Source: Halobellus captivus
GTDB taxonomy: Archaea; Halobacteriota; Halobacteria; Halobacteriales; Haloferacaceae
Direction of reading: 5' to 3'
Length of the DNA: 64,000 nucleotides
Assembly (NCBI RefSeq): GCF_003697845.1
Contig: NZ_RDQE01000004.1
Span: forward strand, 186,001-250,000
The translations under genes were made by a program, and so were the position numbers. The notes under the pieces were generated by a model that saw only the letters and a program-made list of their open reading frames with translations, did no database searches and was not told where the DNA came from. Below, in pieces: positions 1-8,463 of this stretch. Position 1 is the stretch's first letter. Every line of letters begins with the position of its first letter.

Positions 1-771
1 GACCGCGACCGCGTGGAGCAGTCCGGAGACGGGCGTCGGGGCGACCATCGCCTCGGGGAGCCACTGGTGCAGCGGCATGATCCCGGCCTTCACGCCGAAG
101 CCGACCGCGAGCAGGAAGAAGGCGAGCATCGCCAACCCGGGGTCGGCGTTCGCCAGCTCCTCGATGCCGCCGGCGGTGAACGCGACGGTCCCCGTCAGCC
201 AGTACACCATGACGGTCCCGGCGAGCACTAACACGCCGCCGCCGAACATCGTGTACGCGAGGTACTTCCGGCCGGCGGAGCGCGCCTCGGGCGTCTCGTC
301 GTGAGCGACGAGCGGGTACGTCGCGATCGACAGCAGCTCGTAGAAGACGAAGATCGTCACGAGGTTGCCCGCGAACGCGATCCCCATCGTCGCCGACAGC
401 GACACGGCGAAGGCGGCGAAGTACCGGGTCTGGTTCGCCTCGTCGAGGCCGCGCATGTACCCGATGCTGTAAAACGAGGTGACGATCCAGAGGCCGGACG
501 CGAGGAACGCGAACAGCATCCCGAGCGCGTCCGCGCGGAGCACGAACGCGATGTCGGGAAGGAGCTCGACGACGGTCCACTCGAAGACGGCTCCCTCGAG
601 CACGCGCGGGAGCATCGAGGCGACGATCCCGAACTTCGCGACCGCCGCGAGGATCGTCCACCCCTCGCGGACGTTCGGCGAGCGGTACGACGCGACGACG
701 AGGACGGCCGCGACGAGCGAGACGAGGACGGCGAGCAGTGGACGTGGGTCCTGTACGATGGCTTCTGTCAT
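1..771 (-). CDS. mnhD: Mrp/Mnh antiporter subunit D-like protein (C-terminus beyond window)
   Basis: Last visible gene of the antiporter operon. The 257 codons in the window give a highly hydrophobic protein starting MTEAIVQDPRPLL, with many membrane helices and the proton-translocating core of the NuoL/M/N-MnhD family, including a stretch like EANQTRYFAAFA and a KAGIMPLHQWLPEA segment typical of these channels. The ATG at 771 overlaps the stop of the preceding mnhD-like gene by four bases (ATGA). It runs off the left edge, so length and C-terminus are unknown. It is the second D-type subunit in a row; haloarchaeal Mrp clusters often carry several instead of one large MnhA. It sits in the cytoplasmic membrane and takes part in Na+ or K+ for H+ exchange. 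Confidence 0.9.
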   Translation of the reverse strand, partial: MTEAIVQDPRPLLAVLVSLVAAVLVVASYRSPNVREGWTILAAVAKFGIVASMLPRVLEGAVFEWTVVELLPDIAFVLRADALGMLFAFLASGLWIVTSFYSIGYMRGLDEANQTRYFAAFAVSLSATMGIAFAGNLVTIFVFYELLSIATYPLVAHDETPEARSAGRKYLAYTMFGGGVLVLAGTVMVYWLTGTVAFTAGGIEELANADPGLAMLAFFLLAVGFGVKAGIMPLHQWLPEAMVAPTPVSGLLHAVAV

Positions 772-2375
772 GCGAACACCTCCGAGAGGTACGGGTCGAG
801 GAGCGTCTCGAACCCGGCCCCCGCGAAGCCGAGTCCGACCGTGACGAGCGCGGCGACGACGAGCACGACGAGCGGCGCGGTCGGAACCGTTCCGGGAACC
901 GCGGCGTCCACGCCGTCTCCGGCGTTTCCGCCGTCTCCCCCGTCGGCGACCGCGCTGCCGGCGTCACGGTCCGTTCCGTCGCCGGGACCGCCACGGTCGC
1001 CGGGGGCGGTCACACCGTGTGCCGCGGCCTCGCGGTCGACGCCCGCGAAGTACAGCTGTTCTATCACCCGGGCGACGTACGCCAGCGTGAACAGCGTGCT
1101 GGCGAGGATCACCGCCGCGAGCCCGATCCCGACGACCCCGCCGGTCGCGCCGGCGGAGCGGACCGCCCCGAGCGCGATGTACCACTTGCCGAGGAACCCG
1201 ACCGACGGGGGGATCCCGACCAACGAGAGGCCGAGGACGGCGAGCGCGCCGGCGGCGAACGGGGCGTCACGCGCGAGGCTCGCGAGGTCCTCGACGCGGC
1301 GCGCGCCGTAGCCCGCGGCGAGGAGGGCGAGCCCACAGAAGAGCCCGAACTTCATCAGGCCGTGGCCGACCAGGTGAACGACCCCCCCCAGTAACGCCGT
1401 CTCGTCGGCGATCCCGACGGCGGCGGCGATCATCCCGAACTGCGCGACCGAGGAGTACGCGAACATCCGTTTGAGGTCCGACTGCATGACCGCGAGCGCG
1501 GATCCCGCGAGTATCGAGACGCCGGAGACGACGAGGATCCCCGTCGTGATCGCGTCGTTGGCGGCGAGGAAGTCGACGGTGAACACGGAGTAGCTCACCC
1601 GTATCAGCGCGTAGGCGCTGACCGTCGACACGAGCGCGGCGACGAGCGTCGTCACCGCGTCTGGCGCGCGCTGGTAGGCGTCCGGCTGCCAGGAGTGGAC
1701 CGGGAACAGCGCGATCTTCAGCGCGAAGCCGACCACGATGAAGGCGTACCCCGCCCGGATCAGCGGGTCGGTATAGCTCGCCTGTTCGACGATCTGGGTG
1801 CTCACGTCGGCCATGTTCAGCGTCCCCGTCGCGAGGAAGACGTAGCCGACGCCGACGAGGTACAGCGACGCGCCGACGGTGCCCACGACGAGGTACTTCA
1901 GGGAGGCGTACGCGCTCGCGCCCGAGCGGTCGGCCGCGATGAGCGCGTACGTGGTGAGCCCGACGATCTCGAGGAAGACGAACAGGTTGAACAGGTCGCC
2001 CGTGAGCGCGACGCCGACCAGCCCGCCCGTCAGAAGCAGGTAGGCGCTGTGGAAGGCGTTCCCGCGCGGACCGATCGCCCGCGAGAGGACGAGCGTGGCC
2101 GCCGAGACGAGCGCGACGAGGAGGAACACCGCCGCCGACAGCTCGTCGGCGACGAGCTCGATCCCGATCGGCGGCGCGAACCCGCCCAACTCGTGGTCGA
2201 ACGGCCCGGCCGTGTACACCTCGAGCGCGACCGCGGCGGCCGACCCGACCACGCCGAGGGTCGTGACCGCCGCGACCGGCCAGCCGACGTCGTCGTACCG
2301 GAGCCCCAGCGCGAGCGGCAGCGTCGCCGCCACGATGGGAACCGCGATCGAGAGCGGCAACAACACGTCAGTCAT
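768..2375 (-). CDS. mnhD: Mrp/Mnh cation:proton antiporter subunit D
   Basis: A 535-residue polytopic membrane protein of the proton-conducting NuoM/MnhD family. It keeps the family core: helix TM-loop segments around LFNLFVFLEIVGLTTYAL, the Lys/His-containing KIALFPVHSWQPDAY segment and a GHGLMKFGLF segment. A Gly/Asp-rich loop of about 40 residues (near 455-495) precedes the last helix, a halophile-style insertion. I chose the ATG at 2375; an in-frame GTG at 2384 would add three residues. The start lies inside the end of mnhC (8-base overlap) and its stop overlaps the next mnhD-like gene, so translation is probably coupled. Confidence 0.93.
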   Translation of the reverse strand: MTDVLLPLSIAVPIVAATLPLALGLRYDDVGWPVAAVTTLGVVGSAAAVALEVYTAGPFDHELGGFAPPIGIELVADELSAAVFLLVALVSAATLVLSRAIGPRGNAFHSAYLLLTGGLVGVALTGDLFNLFVFLEIVGLTTYALIAADRSGASAYASLKYLVVGTVGASLYLVGVGYVFLATGTLNMADVSTQIVEQASYTDPLIRAGYAFIVVGFALKIALFPVHSWQPDAYQRAPDAVTTLVAALVSTVSAYALIRVSYSVFTVDFLAANDAITTGILVVSGVSILAGSALAVMQSDLKRMFAYSSVAQFGMIAAAVGIADETALLGGVVHLVGHGLMKFGLFCGLALLAAGYGARRVEDLASLARDAPFAAGALAVLGLSLVGIPPSVGFLGKWYIALGAVRSAGATGGVVGIGLAAVILASTLFTLAYVARVIEQLYFAGVDREAAAHGVTAPGDRGGPGDGTDRDAGSAVADGGDGGNAGDGVDAAVPGTVPTAPLVVLVVAALVTVGLGFAGAGFETLLDPYLSEVFA

Positions 2376-2904
2376 CGCGCTCACCTCGCTCGCGGCCCGT
2401 CGCGGACTCCGAGCCCGAGCGTCCCGACTCCGATCCCGGAAGCCCCGGGCCCGCGGGCAGCGATCCCTCCTCGCGCAGCAGCTCCCGAAGGGTGTCGACC
2501 CGGAGCGTGCCGTACTCGTCGTAGATCCGGATGCACAGCGCGAGCGCCACCGCGGTGAGGCTCACGCCGACGACGATGGCGGTGAGCACGATCACGTGCG
2601 GGAGCGGGCTGACGTACGGGCCTCCCCCGTCCGAGTGAACGATCGGGATCGACCCGCCCTCGACGTACGCCGAGGCGATGAAAAGCAGGAATATCGCGGT
2701 CTGGAACAGGTTGAGGCCGATGACCTTCTTCACCAGGTTGGGGTTGGCGATCATCATGTAGAGTCCGATACAGAGCAGCAGCGCGAACGTCACGTACGCG
2801 TGACGCGTTCCGAGCACGTCGAGTGTCGAACCGGCGGCGACCGACGACCCGGCGAGCAGTTCGACCGCGGACCGCGCGGCGGATCCGACCGAAGGCGCAG
2901 TCAT
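2368..2904 (-). CDS. mnhC: Mrp/Mnh antiporter subunit C
   Basis: NuoK-like small membrane subunit. Three hydrophobic helices occupy roughly residues 30-115, with the family-typical NLVKKVIGLNLFQTAIF stretch and a PLPHVIVLTAIVVG segment. At 178 residues it is longer than most MnhC proteins (about 115-125) because of a charged hydrophilic C-terminal tail of about 60 residues. It overlaps mnhB upstream by four bases (ATGA) and mnhD downstream by eight. MnhC is thought to pack against MnhD in the antiporter complex. Confidence 0.93.
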   Translation of the reverse strand: MTAPSVGSAARSAVELLAGSSVAAGSTLDVLGTRHAYVTFALLLCIGLYMMIANPNLVKKVIGLNLFQTAIFLLFIASAYVEGGSIPIVHSDGGGPYVSPLPHVIVLTAIVVGVSLTAVALALCIRIYDEYGTLRVDTLRELLREEGSLPAGPGLPGSESGRSGSESATGRERGERDD

Positions 2905-3572
2905 CGCTCACCCCCGTCGGTGGCGACGCCGTCGCCGTCCTCCGGAGGCTCCCCGTCGGCGAACGGGCCACCCTCGCCGACGGACGCCCCCGAGTCGTCG
3001 CCGTTGAAGCCGCGGGCGAGCACGAAGAACAGCCCCATGAGCACGCCGCTCACGATGGCGGCGATGCCGACGATCTCCACGGCCTCCATCCCGTACTTCA
3101 CGGGGTCGAGGATCGGCAGCGGCAGCAGGTCGTACTGGAGGAAGGCGCCGCCGAGCGCGACCGGGATCAGCCCGATCGCGGCGAACGCGAGGGTTCCGCC
3201 GACCGCGAGCGCGACGACGACCGTGTTGGCGAGCCACTGCCGGGTCGCCTCGATGCCGAACGCGAAGGCGATCATGAACACGACCGCCGCCATGATCGCG
3301 CCGCCCTGGAAGCCCCCGCCGGGCGAGCCGCCGCCGTGGAACGTGACGAACAATCCGTAGGTGAACGCGAACGGCGAGACGACCTTCACGGTCGACATGA
3401 TGACCTGGCTCTCCGTGTACGGCGTTCCCTGCCTCGTCTCCGAGTCGAGCCGTCCGGTCCGTCGGGGCGGCTCGGCCGATCCGGATCGGTCGTCGTCTCC
3501 GCCGTCCCCGTCGTCGCGTCCGCCGCCCTCGTCGTCGCGTCCGCCCGCGTCGACGTCGGGAGCGTCACTCAT
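2901..3572 (-). CDS. mnhB: Mrp/Mnh antiporter subunit B
   Basis: 223 residues. An acidic hydrophilic N-terminus (about 55 residues, rich in Asp and Gly) leads to four predicted helices with the MnhB signature: FVTFHGGGSPGGGFQGG followed by AFGIEATRQWL. The C-terminus is again acidic. I set the start at the ATG at 3572, whose first bases overlap the stop of the DUF4040 gene (ATGA); the open frame extends upstream only as out-of-frame shadow of that gene. It belongs to the antiporter operon and is a membrane subunit of the complex. Confidence 0.93.
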   Translation of the reverse strand: MSDAPDVDAGGRDDEGGGRDDGDGGDDDRSGSAEPPRRTGRLDSETRQGTPYTESQVIMSTVKVVSPFAFTYGLFVTFHGGGSPGGGFQGGAIMAAVVFMIAFAFGIEATRQWLANTVVVALAVGGTLAFAAIGLIPVALGGAFLQYDLLPLPILDPVKYGMEAVEIVGIAAIVSGVLMGLFFVLARGFNGDDSGASVGEGGPFADGEPPEDGDGVATDGGER

Positions 3573-4138
3573 GCGAACACCTCCCGTCGGAGGACGATGA
3601 GGGCGGCGATCCCGGCCGCGAAGACGACGACCGCCTCGCCGAAGGTGTCGAACCCGCGGAACGCGGCCAACACCGCCATCACGGTGTTCTCGACGCCGGT
3701 CTCGGCGTACGTCTCCGCGAGGTACCACTGGGTGACGTCGGGGTTGCTCCACACCGGCGCGTCCGGCGAGCCGACCGCCGGAACGTCGACCATGGTGATC
3801 GCGAGCCCGGCGAACAGCAGCCCGGCCGCGCCGGCCGCCGGGTAGTTCAGCGACTCGAAGACGGCCTCGTGGTCGATCCGGGTCGTCTTCGCGAGCGTGA
3901 GAAGCAGGAGAACGGTCGTTACACCGGCGGAGATCGCCGCCTCCGTCATCGCGACGTCGGGCGCGCGGTAGAAGGTGTACAGCGCGGCCATTCCGAGGCT
4001 GTACGCCCCGAAGACGATGACCGCGGCGAGCACGTCGCGCGCGAACGCGGTCGCGAGCGCCGTGAGCACCACGAAGACGAAGAGGCTCGCCTCGATCGCG
4101 GTGACCTGTGCGACGGCGGGCGAGAGGGCTCCCGTCAT
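3569..4138 (-). CDS. DUF4040/MbhE-like antiporter subunit (MnhA C-terminal part as separate protein)
   Basis: 189 residues with about five helices. The segment DVAMTEAAISAGVTTVLLLL is the DUF4040 motif found in the C-terminal part of MnhA and in the MbhD subunit of membrane-bound hydrogenases. The later FRGFDTFGEAVVVFAAG segment matches the MbhE/MnhB-N-like part. In bacteria these regions are joined to the big MnhA protein; here they form a stand-alone subunit, while the ion-channel part is supplied by the two MnhD proteins. The ATG at 4138 overlaps the mnhG stop by four bases. Confidence 0.88.
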   Translation of the reverse strand: MTGALSPAVAQVTAIEASLFVFVVLTALATAFARDVLAAVIVFGAYSLGMAALYTFYRAPDVAMTEAAISAGVTTVLLLLTLAKTTRIDHEAVFESLNYPAAGAAGLLFAGLAITMVDVPAVGSPDAPVWSNPDVTQWYLAETYAETGVENTVMAVLAAFRGFDTFGEAVVVFAAGIAALIVLRREVFA

Positions 4139-4464
4139 CGGCGCTCGTCCCCCTCCGTCCACGGCACGTTCCCCTGCTCGAAGGCCGCCCGCGCGATGGC
4201 GTGGGCCGCCGTCGGGTTCGTCACGAAGATGAAGAAGACCAGGAGTACGGACTTGAACCCCACGCCCTGCCAGCCGGCCGCGAGCGCGACCGCCGCGAGC
4301 GTGAAGCCGGCCCCCAGCGTGTCCGCCTGCGAGGCGGTGTGCGCTCGCGAGTAGACGTCCGGCAGCCGGATGACGCCGGTCATCGAGACGAAGGTGAAGA
4401 ACAGCCCGAGCAGGCTGAACGCGACGATCAGCGCGAGCCGCGCAGGACCGATCGCGTCGATCAC
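4135..4464 (-). CDS. mnhG: Mrp/Mnh antiporter subunit G
   Basis: 109 residues, three helices. The segment FVSMTGVIRLPDVYSRAHTAS is the MnhG/PhaG signature. GTG start overlapping the mnhF stop (GTGA). The small membrane subunits F and G are needed for the Mrp complex to work but have no known catalytic residues. It lies between mnhF and the DUF4040 gene in the operon. Confidence 0.93.
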   Translation of the reverse strand: MIDAIGPARLALIVAFSLLGLFFTFVSMTGVIRLPDVYSRAHTASQADTLGAGFTLAAVALAAGWQGVGFKSVLLVFFIFVTNPTAAHAIARAAFEQGNVPWTEGDERR

Positions 4465-4766
4465 AGCACACCACCCCGCTCGACGGTGAACTTCGAGATG
4501 GCGATCGCCATCAGGAAGTTCAACAGCGCGTACACCAACGCGATGTCGAGGAACGTCGGCTCCGAGAGCGCGGCCCCGAGGAGCGCGAGGATGACCACGG
4601 TGTTCGTCCCGAGCACGTTGACCGCGAGCACGCGGTCCTGCATCGTCGGCCCCTTCACCGCCCGGTAGAGCATCCCGATCGCGAGGACGACGAAGCCGGC
4701 GGCCACGACGAGCAGGAAGTCGCCCACGGCGTAGCCGCCCGCGAGCGTCGCGTCGACGACGCTCAT
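4461..4766 (-). CDS. mnhF: Mrp/Mnh antiporter subunit F
   Basis: 101 residues with three helices and the MnhF/PhaF signature: LYRAVKGPTMQDRVLAVNVLG in the first loop, then a FLDIALVYALLNFLMAIA helix. The ATG at 4766 overlaps the mnhE stop by four bases, and its own stop overlaps the GTG of mnhG. Membrane subunit of the cation:proton antiporter. Confidence 0.93.
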   Translation of the reverse strand: MSVVDATLAGGYAVGDFLLVVAAGFVVLAIGMLYRAVKGPTMQDRVLAVNVLGTNTVVILALLGAALSEPTFLDIALVYALLNFLMAIAISKFTVERGGVL

Positions 4767-5962
4767 TCCGGCGTCACCCCCTCGTCGGCGTCGGCTGCGT
4801 TCGGTTCGACCGCCTCAGCGGTCGAGCCGTCCGCACCGGCGTCACTCTCCCCGCGTGTTCCGCCGTCCGAGCGCGCGCCGGGGTACTCCTCGGTCGCGTC
4901 CGGTCCCTGGAAGATCCCGACGTCGTCGCGCTCGCGGGGAGTCGGCAGCCGGGCCGCCTCCCGTCCGTAGAAGACGAACCGGGTCCAGCGCTCCAGCGAG
5001 CCGTCGAAGAGGCCCTCGCGGGCCCACGGGATGAGCGAGTGGACGTAGAGGTTCCCGTCGCGGGCGCGGACCGTCAGCGTTCCCGGCGTGAGCGTGATCG
5101 AGTTCGCGAGCGTCGTGATCGGGAGCCCGCTGCCGACGATCACGCGGACCCGGTTCAGCGTCGGGTCGATGGGCAGCCGCGGGTCGAGTATCACCCGCGC
5201 CACGACGAGGTTCGACATGAGGATCTCGTACAACAACGCGGGGACGTACACCGCACCGCGGAGCAGCCGGATCGGCGTCCGCGAGATCGACGGGTTCGCG
5301 TCGAGGCTGATCCGCGAGAGCGTGATCGCGACGATCGCCGCGCTCGCGACGCCGCTCGCGAGGTCGAACGGGTAGAGCGGGTCGCCGAGCGCGAGGTAGA
5401 AGGCGAGCGACAGCCCGAACGTCGCGGCGAACCGGATCCCCGTCGCCTCCTTGCGGAGACGCTCGCGGCGGGTCGGGCGGGTGACCGGGGCCTCCCTGAC
5501 GGCCAGGTGGGTGTTCGAGAGCGCGAACTCGAGCGGCTGGAGCAGCGTCGTGTTGCCGACCGGCGTGTACTCCGGGTCCAACACCACGGTCTCCGCGCCG
5601 TGATCGTCGGCGTACGCCGCCAACTCGCGGACGTAGTCGTCCGCGCCGAAGAGGTACTCGTCGGCGCCGACGACCGCGGTGACGACCTCCACGTCGTCGA
5701 CGTCCGCGTCGTCGACGTCGGCGAGGTCGGCCTCAGCCCACGTCGAGACGCGCTCGAGCAGCCGGTCGACGGCCGCCTCCCGGCCGGCCGTGTCCGGGTC
5801 GTCGCGACGCCACGTGGCGAAGACGACGAAGTGGATCGACGAGAACTCGCCGTCGGCCGCCGATTCGATGAGATGTGTGACCGTCGCGCGCAACGTCGGG
5901 GTCGACTCGACGGGCACGACGACCGAACCGCGCTTCGGGGCGGAGTCTCCGGCGTCAGCCAC
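4763..5962 (-). CDS. mnhE: Mrp/Mnh antiporter subunit E with N-terminal Usp-like domain
   Basis: First gene of the antiporter operon, 399 residues. Residues 1 to about 150 are soluble and resemble a universal-stress-protein fold: a strand GSVVVPVESTPTLRATVTHL, a conserved-looking DDHGAETVVLDPEYTP segment and an acidic middle. Residues about 165-330 are the MnhE domain, with membrane helices and the typical RGAVYVPALLYEILMSNLVVA and LTPGTLTV stretches. The C-terminal 60 residues are acidic. I place the start at the GTG at 5962 because a strong Shine-Dalgarno GGAGGTGA ends five bases before it; the alternative GTG at 5971 would overlap that site. Bacterial MnhE is only about 160-170 residues, so this is a fusion. 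Confidence 0.9.
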   Translation of the reverse strand: MADAGDSAPKRGSVVVPVESTPTLRATVTHLIESAADGEFSSIHFVVFATWRRDDPDTAGREAAVDRLLERVSTWAEADLADVDDADVDDVEVVTAVVGADEYLFGADDYVRELAAYADDHGAETVVLDPEYTPVGNTTLLQPLEFALSNTHLAVREAPVTRPTRRERLRKEATGIRFAATFGLSLAFYLALGDPLYPFDLASGVASAAIVAITLSRISLDANPSISRTPIRLLRGAVYVPALLYEILMSNLVVARVILDPRLPIDPTLNRVRVIVGSGLPITTLANSITLTPGTLTVRARDGNLYVHSLIPWAREGLFDGSLERWTRFVFYGREAARLPTPRERDDVGIFQGPDATEEYPGARSDGGTRGESDAGADGSTAEAVEPNAADADEGVTPE

Positions 5963-6162
5963 CCGATTCACCTCCCACGGGGTCGGGGATGGCCGTCTGG
6001 CTACACATGGGTATGTCTACCCGAGGCGTGGCCCTACCGCCCCAAAACAGTTTGTATCCCGGTCGGCTCGGCGTCGGCCGCGTCGGCCGATCCGGGAGCG
6101 TCGGATCGCTTGCGACCGGTCCGGCGAGGGGTCGGAGGAAGGTCGGCGAGGGGTCGGCATCG

Positions 6163-7332
6163 TCAGTCGTCGCGTTCCAGGGCCGTCGCCAGCCGGTCCG
6201 CGATCCGACCGGCGACGACGTCCTTCGATCCCGAGACGGGCTCGGCCTCGGTGCCCGCCTCCCCGACGAGCAGGACGCGGGTCCGGTCGTCGCCCATCAC
6301 GCTCGCGTCGTTGGCGACGACGAACGCGAGCCCGACCCGGTCGCGGATGCGTTCCGCCTCCGCGACCATCGACGCGTCGTCGCCGGACGTCTCCGCCTTG
6401 AACCCGACGAGCGGAAGGTCCGGGTGCGCCTCTCGGACGGAGTCGAGCAGCTTCGGCGTCGGCCGAAGGTCGACCGACAGCGGCGATCCGGACCGGATCT
6501 TCTCGTCGACGGCGTCGGCGGTGAAATCGGAGATGGCCGCCGCCGAGACCAGCGCGTCCGCGGTCACGGCCGCCTCCCGACAGGCGTCGATCATCTCGTC
6601 CGCGGTCTCGACGGCGACGACGTCGGCGTAGGGGACCTCGGGACCGTCCTGGACGAGCGTCACGTGCGCCCCGCGGACGTAACACGCGCGGGCGACCGCC
6701 CGTCCCGTCTTGCCGGACGCCCGGTTCGTCAGGATCCGGATCGGGTCGATCCGCTCCTTGGTCGCACCGGCCGTGACGACGACGTGGTCACCGGCGAGCG
6801 TGTCCGGCGTCGTCGCGCGGGCGACCTCACTGAGGATCGTCGACTCCGCGGCGATCTTCGCCTTCCCCTCCTCGATCCGCGGGTCGGCGAACGTCACCCC
6901 CCACGCCGAGAGCGTGTCGAGCGCGGCGAGCACGCCCGGGTGGTCGTACATCGGCTCGTGCATCGCCGGCGCCATCACGACGGGCACGTCCGCGCCGAGC
7001 GCCGTGGTCGCACACGTGGTCACCGGCGTGTCGTCGACGGCGGCCGCGACCTTTCCGGCGGTGTTCGCGGTCGCGGGCGCGAGCAACAGCACGTCCGCCC
7101 AGCCGTCGCGACCGCAGAGTTCGACGTGCTCGACGTCGCCGGTTATCTCCGTGACGACGGGCTCGTCGGTGGCGAAATCGACCGCCCACGGGTGGACGAT
7201 GTCCGTCGCGGCCGGCGTCATCACCGCGCGGACGCTCGCGCCGTGGCGGCGCAGCTCGTGGGCGAGTTCGACAACCTTCACCGCCGCGATGCTGCCCGAG
7301 ACGCCCAACGCGACGTTGACCCCCGTTAACAT
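6163..7332 (-). CDS. coaBC: bifunctional phosphopantothenoylcysteine decarboxylase/phosphopantothenate-cysteine ligase
   Basis: Two consecutive steps of coenzyme A synthesis: joining cysteine to 4'-phosphopantothenate, then decarboxylation. The 389-residue protein has the two expected halves. The N-terminal CoaC flavoprotein (about 1-175) shows GVSGSIAAVK, the catalytic-His region VEHVELC, APATANTAGK and the substrate clamp PAMHEPMY. The C-terminal CoaB half (about 185-389) has VVVTAGATKERIDPIR, ITNRASGKTG-type ILTNRASGKTG and AAAISDF. Start at the ATG at 7332, 25 bases after the top6A stop, which suggests co-transcription with the topoisomerase genes. Confidence 0.96.
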   Translation of the reverse strand: MLTGVNVALGVSGSIAAVKVVELAHELRRHGASVRAVMTPAATDIVHPWAVDFATDEPVVTEITGDVEHVELCGRDGWADVLLLAPATANTAGKVAAAVDDTPVTTCATTALGADVPVVMAPAMHEPMYDHPGVLAALDTLSAWGVTFADPRIEEGKAKIAAESTILSEVARATTPDTLAGDHVVVTAGATKERIDPIRILTNRASGKTGRAVARACYVRGAHVTLVQDGPEVPYADVVAVETADEMIDACREAAVTADALVSAAAISDFTADAVDEKIRSGSPLSVDLRPTPKLLDSVREAHPDLPLVGFKAETSGDDASMVAEAERIRDRVGLAFVVANDASVMGDDRTRVLLVGEAGTEAEPVSGSKDVVAGRIADRLATALERDD

Positions 7333-7357
7333 TGTCGGCCGTTCCAGCCCCGGCGGC

Positions 7358-8443
7358 TTATATCACGCCCATCTCGTCGAGCCGCTCCGGGAGGTAGGTG
7401 TCGGTGACGAAGTCGAGCCCGCGGCTCGCGAGCGACTGCTGTTCCGACTTCTTGCCGATGTCGAGCTGGAGCTCGATCTGTTCCTCCCAGTAGTCGGTCT
7501 GGAACCGCGGATCCTCGAGCTCCGACTCGAGAGCGTTGACGTCGGAGTCCGCGAGCGGGTCCGACGGGAGGTCGTACTCCACGATGTCCGCCGGCTGGAT
7601 CCCGATGAACCGTGCCTCCGGCGTCGCGAGGTACTTCGAGAGGTGCGCGGACTTGATCGACCCGTACGCGACGGAGCCGTAGATCCGGTAGGACCAGGGG
7701 TCGCCGTCGGTGAACACCACCACGGGGAGGTCGAGCTCGTCGCGGAATCGCTTCGTCAGCCTGCGCGTGGCGCGCGCGGGCTGTCCCCCCAGGTGGACGA
7801 TCAGCGCGTCGTGTGCCTCGTCGAAGCCGTTCTCGACGAGCCGGTCGCGCATCCCGCCGGTCTCGACGCAGAGGACGAACTCCGCGTCGTTGTCGAGGAA
7901 CTCGATGGTGTCGGGGTTGTTGGGGATCTGATAGCCGCCCTGCCCGACATCGAGCTGGCAGTGGATCTCGCGGTCGCCGCGGTTGGTCTGCTCGCGGAGC
8001 CGTAGCGGCCCCATCACCTTCGCGCCCGACTCCTCCGGGCGCATGTGGAAGTCCTCGCGGGTGACGCCCGTGACGATCTCGAGGTCCTCCACGAGGTCGT
8101 TCGACTCGTCCTGGCTGTTGAACTGTGCCTCGTCGTTGTCCCACGACTCGGAGAGGTAGTACAGCTCACGCAGCGTCGAGGAGCGGTCCTCGTCGAGCTG
8201 GTCCGCGAGGAACTCGATGGTGAACGCCGCCTTCAACAGCTTCCGTGCGCCGTTGACTGAGTTGGCGCTCCGGACCGACGTGCGGTCGCCGTACGTCCAC
8301 ACCCCGCTCTCCTCGTCGTACTCGATGTTGCTCTTCGTCCGGGTGGGCAGCTCCATCTCCGGGATCCGCCCGGCGGCGAACTGGTCGTAGAAGTCCGCGG
8401 CCAGGTCGATCAGCTCGTCTCGTGCGTCGCTTTCGGTCGTCAT
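7358..8443 (-). CDS. top6A: DNA topoisomerase VI subunit A
   Basis: Catalytic subunit of the type IIB topoisomerase that cuts both DNA strands; 361 residues, the usual Spo11/Top6A length. The winged-helix (CAP-like) domain contains the catalytic-tyrosine region [13 protein letters not shown] near residue 95. The TOPRIM domain contains [21 protein letters not shown] near residue 235-255, with the acidic metal-binding Asp residues, and [16 protein letters not shown] start at the ATG at 8443: a CGGAG lies nine bases upstream, and everything further upstream is shadow of top6B. It follows top6B by 20 bases, the usual B-A pair. Confidence 0.97.
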   Translation of the reverse strand: MTTESDARDELIDLAADFYDQFAAGRIPEMELPTRTKSNIEYDEESGVWTYGDRTSVRSANSVNGARKLLKAAFTIEFLADQLDEDRSSTLRELYYLSESWDNDEAQFNSQDESNDLVEDLEIVTGVTREDFHMRPEESGAKVMGPLRLREQTNRGDREIHCQLDVGQGGYQIPNNPDTIEFLDNDAEFVLCVETGGMRDRLVENGFDEAHDALIVHLGGQPARATRRLTKRFRDELDLPVVVFTDGDPWSYRIYGSVAYGSIKSAHLSKYLATPEARFIGIQPADIVEYDLPSDPLADSDVNALESELEDPRFQTDYWEEQIELQLDIGKKSEQQSLASRGLDFVTDTYLPERLDEMGVI

Positions 8444-8463
8444 TGGGCGTTCTCCGTCGTCAT

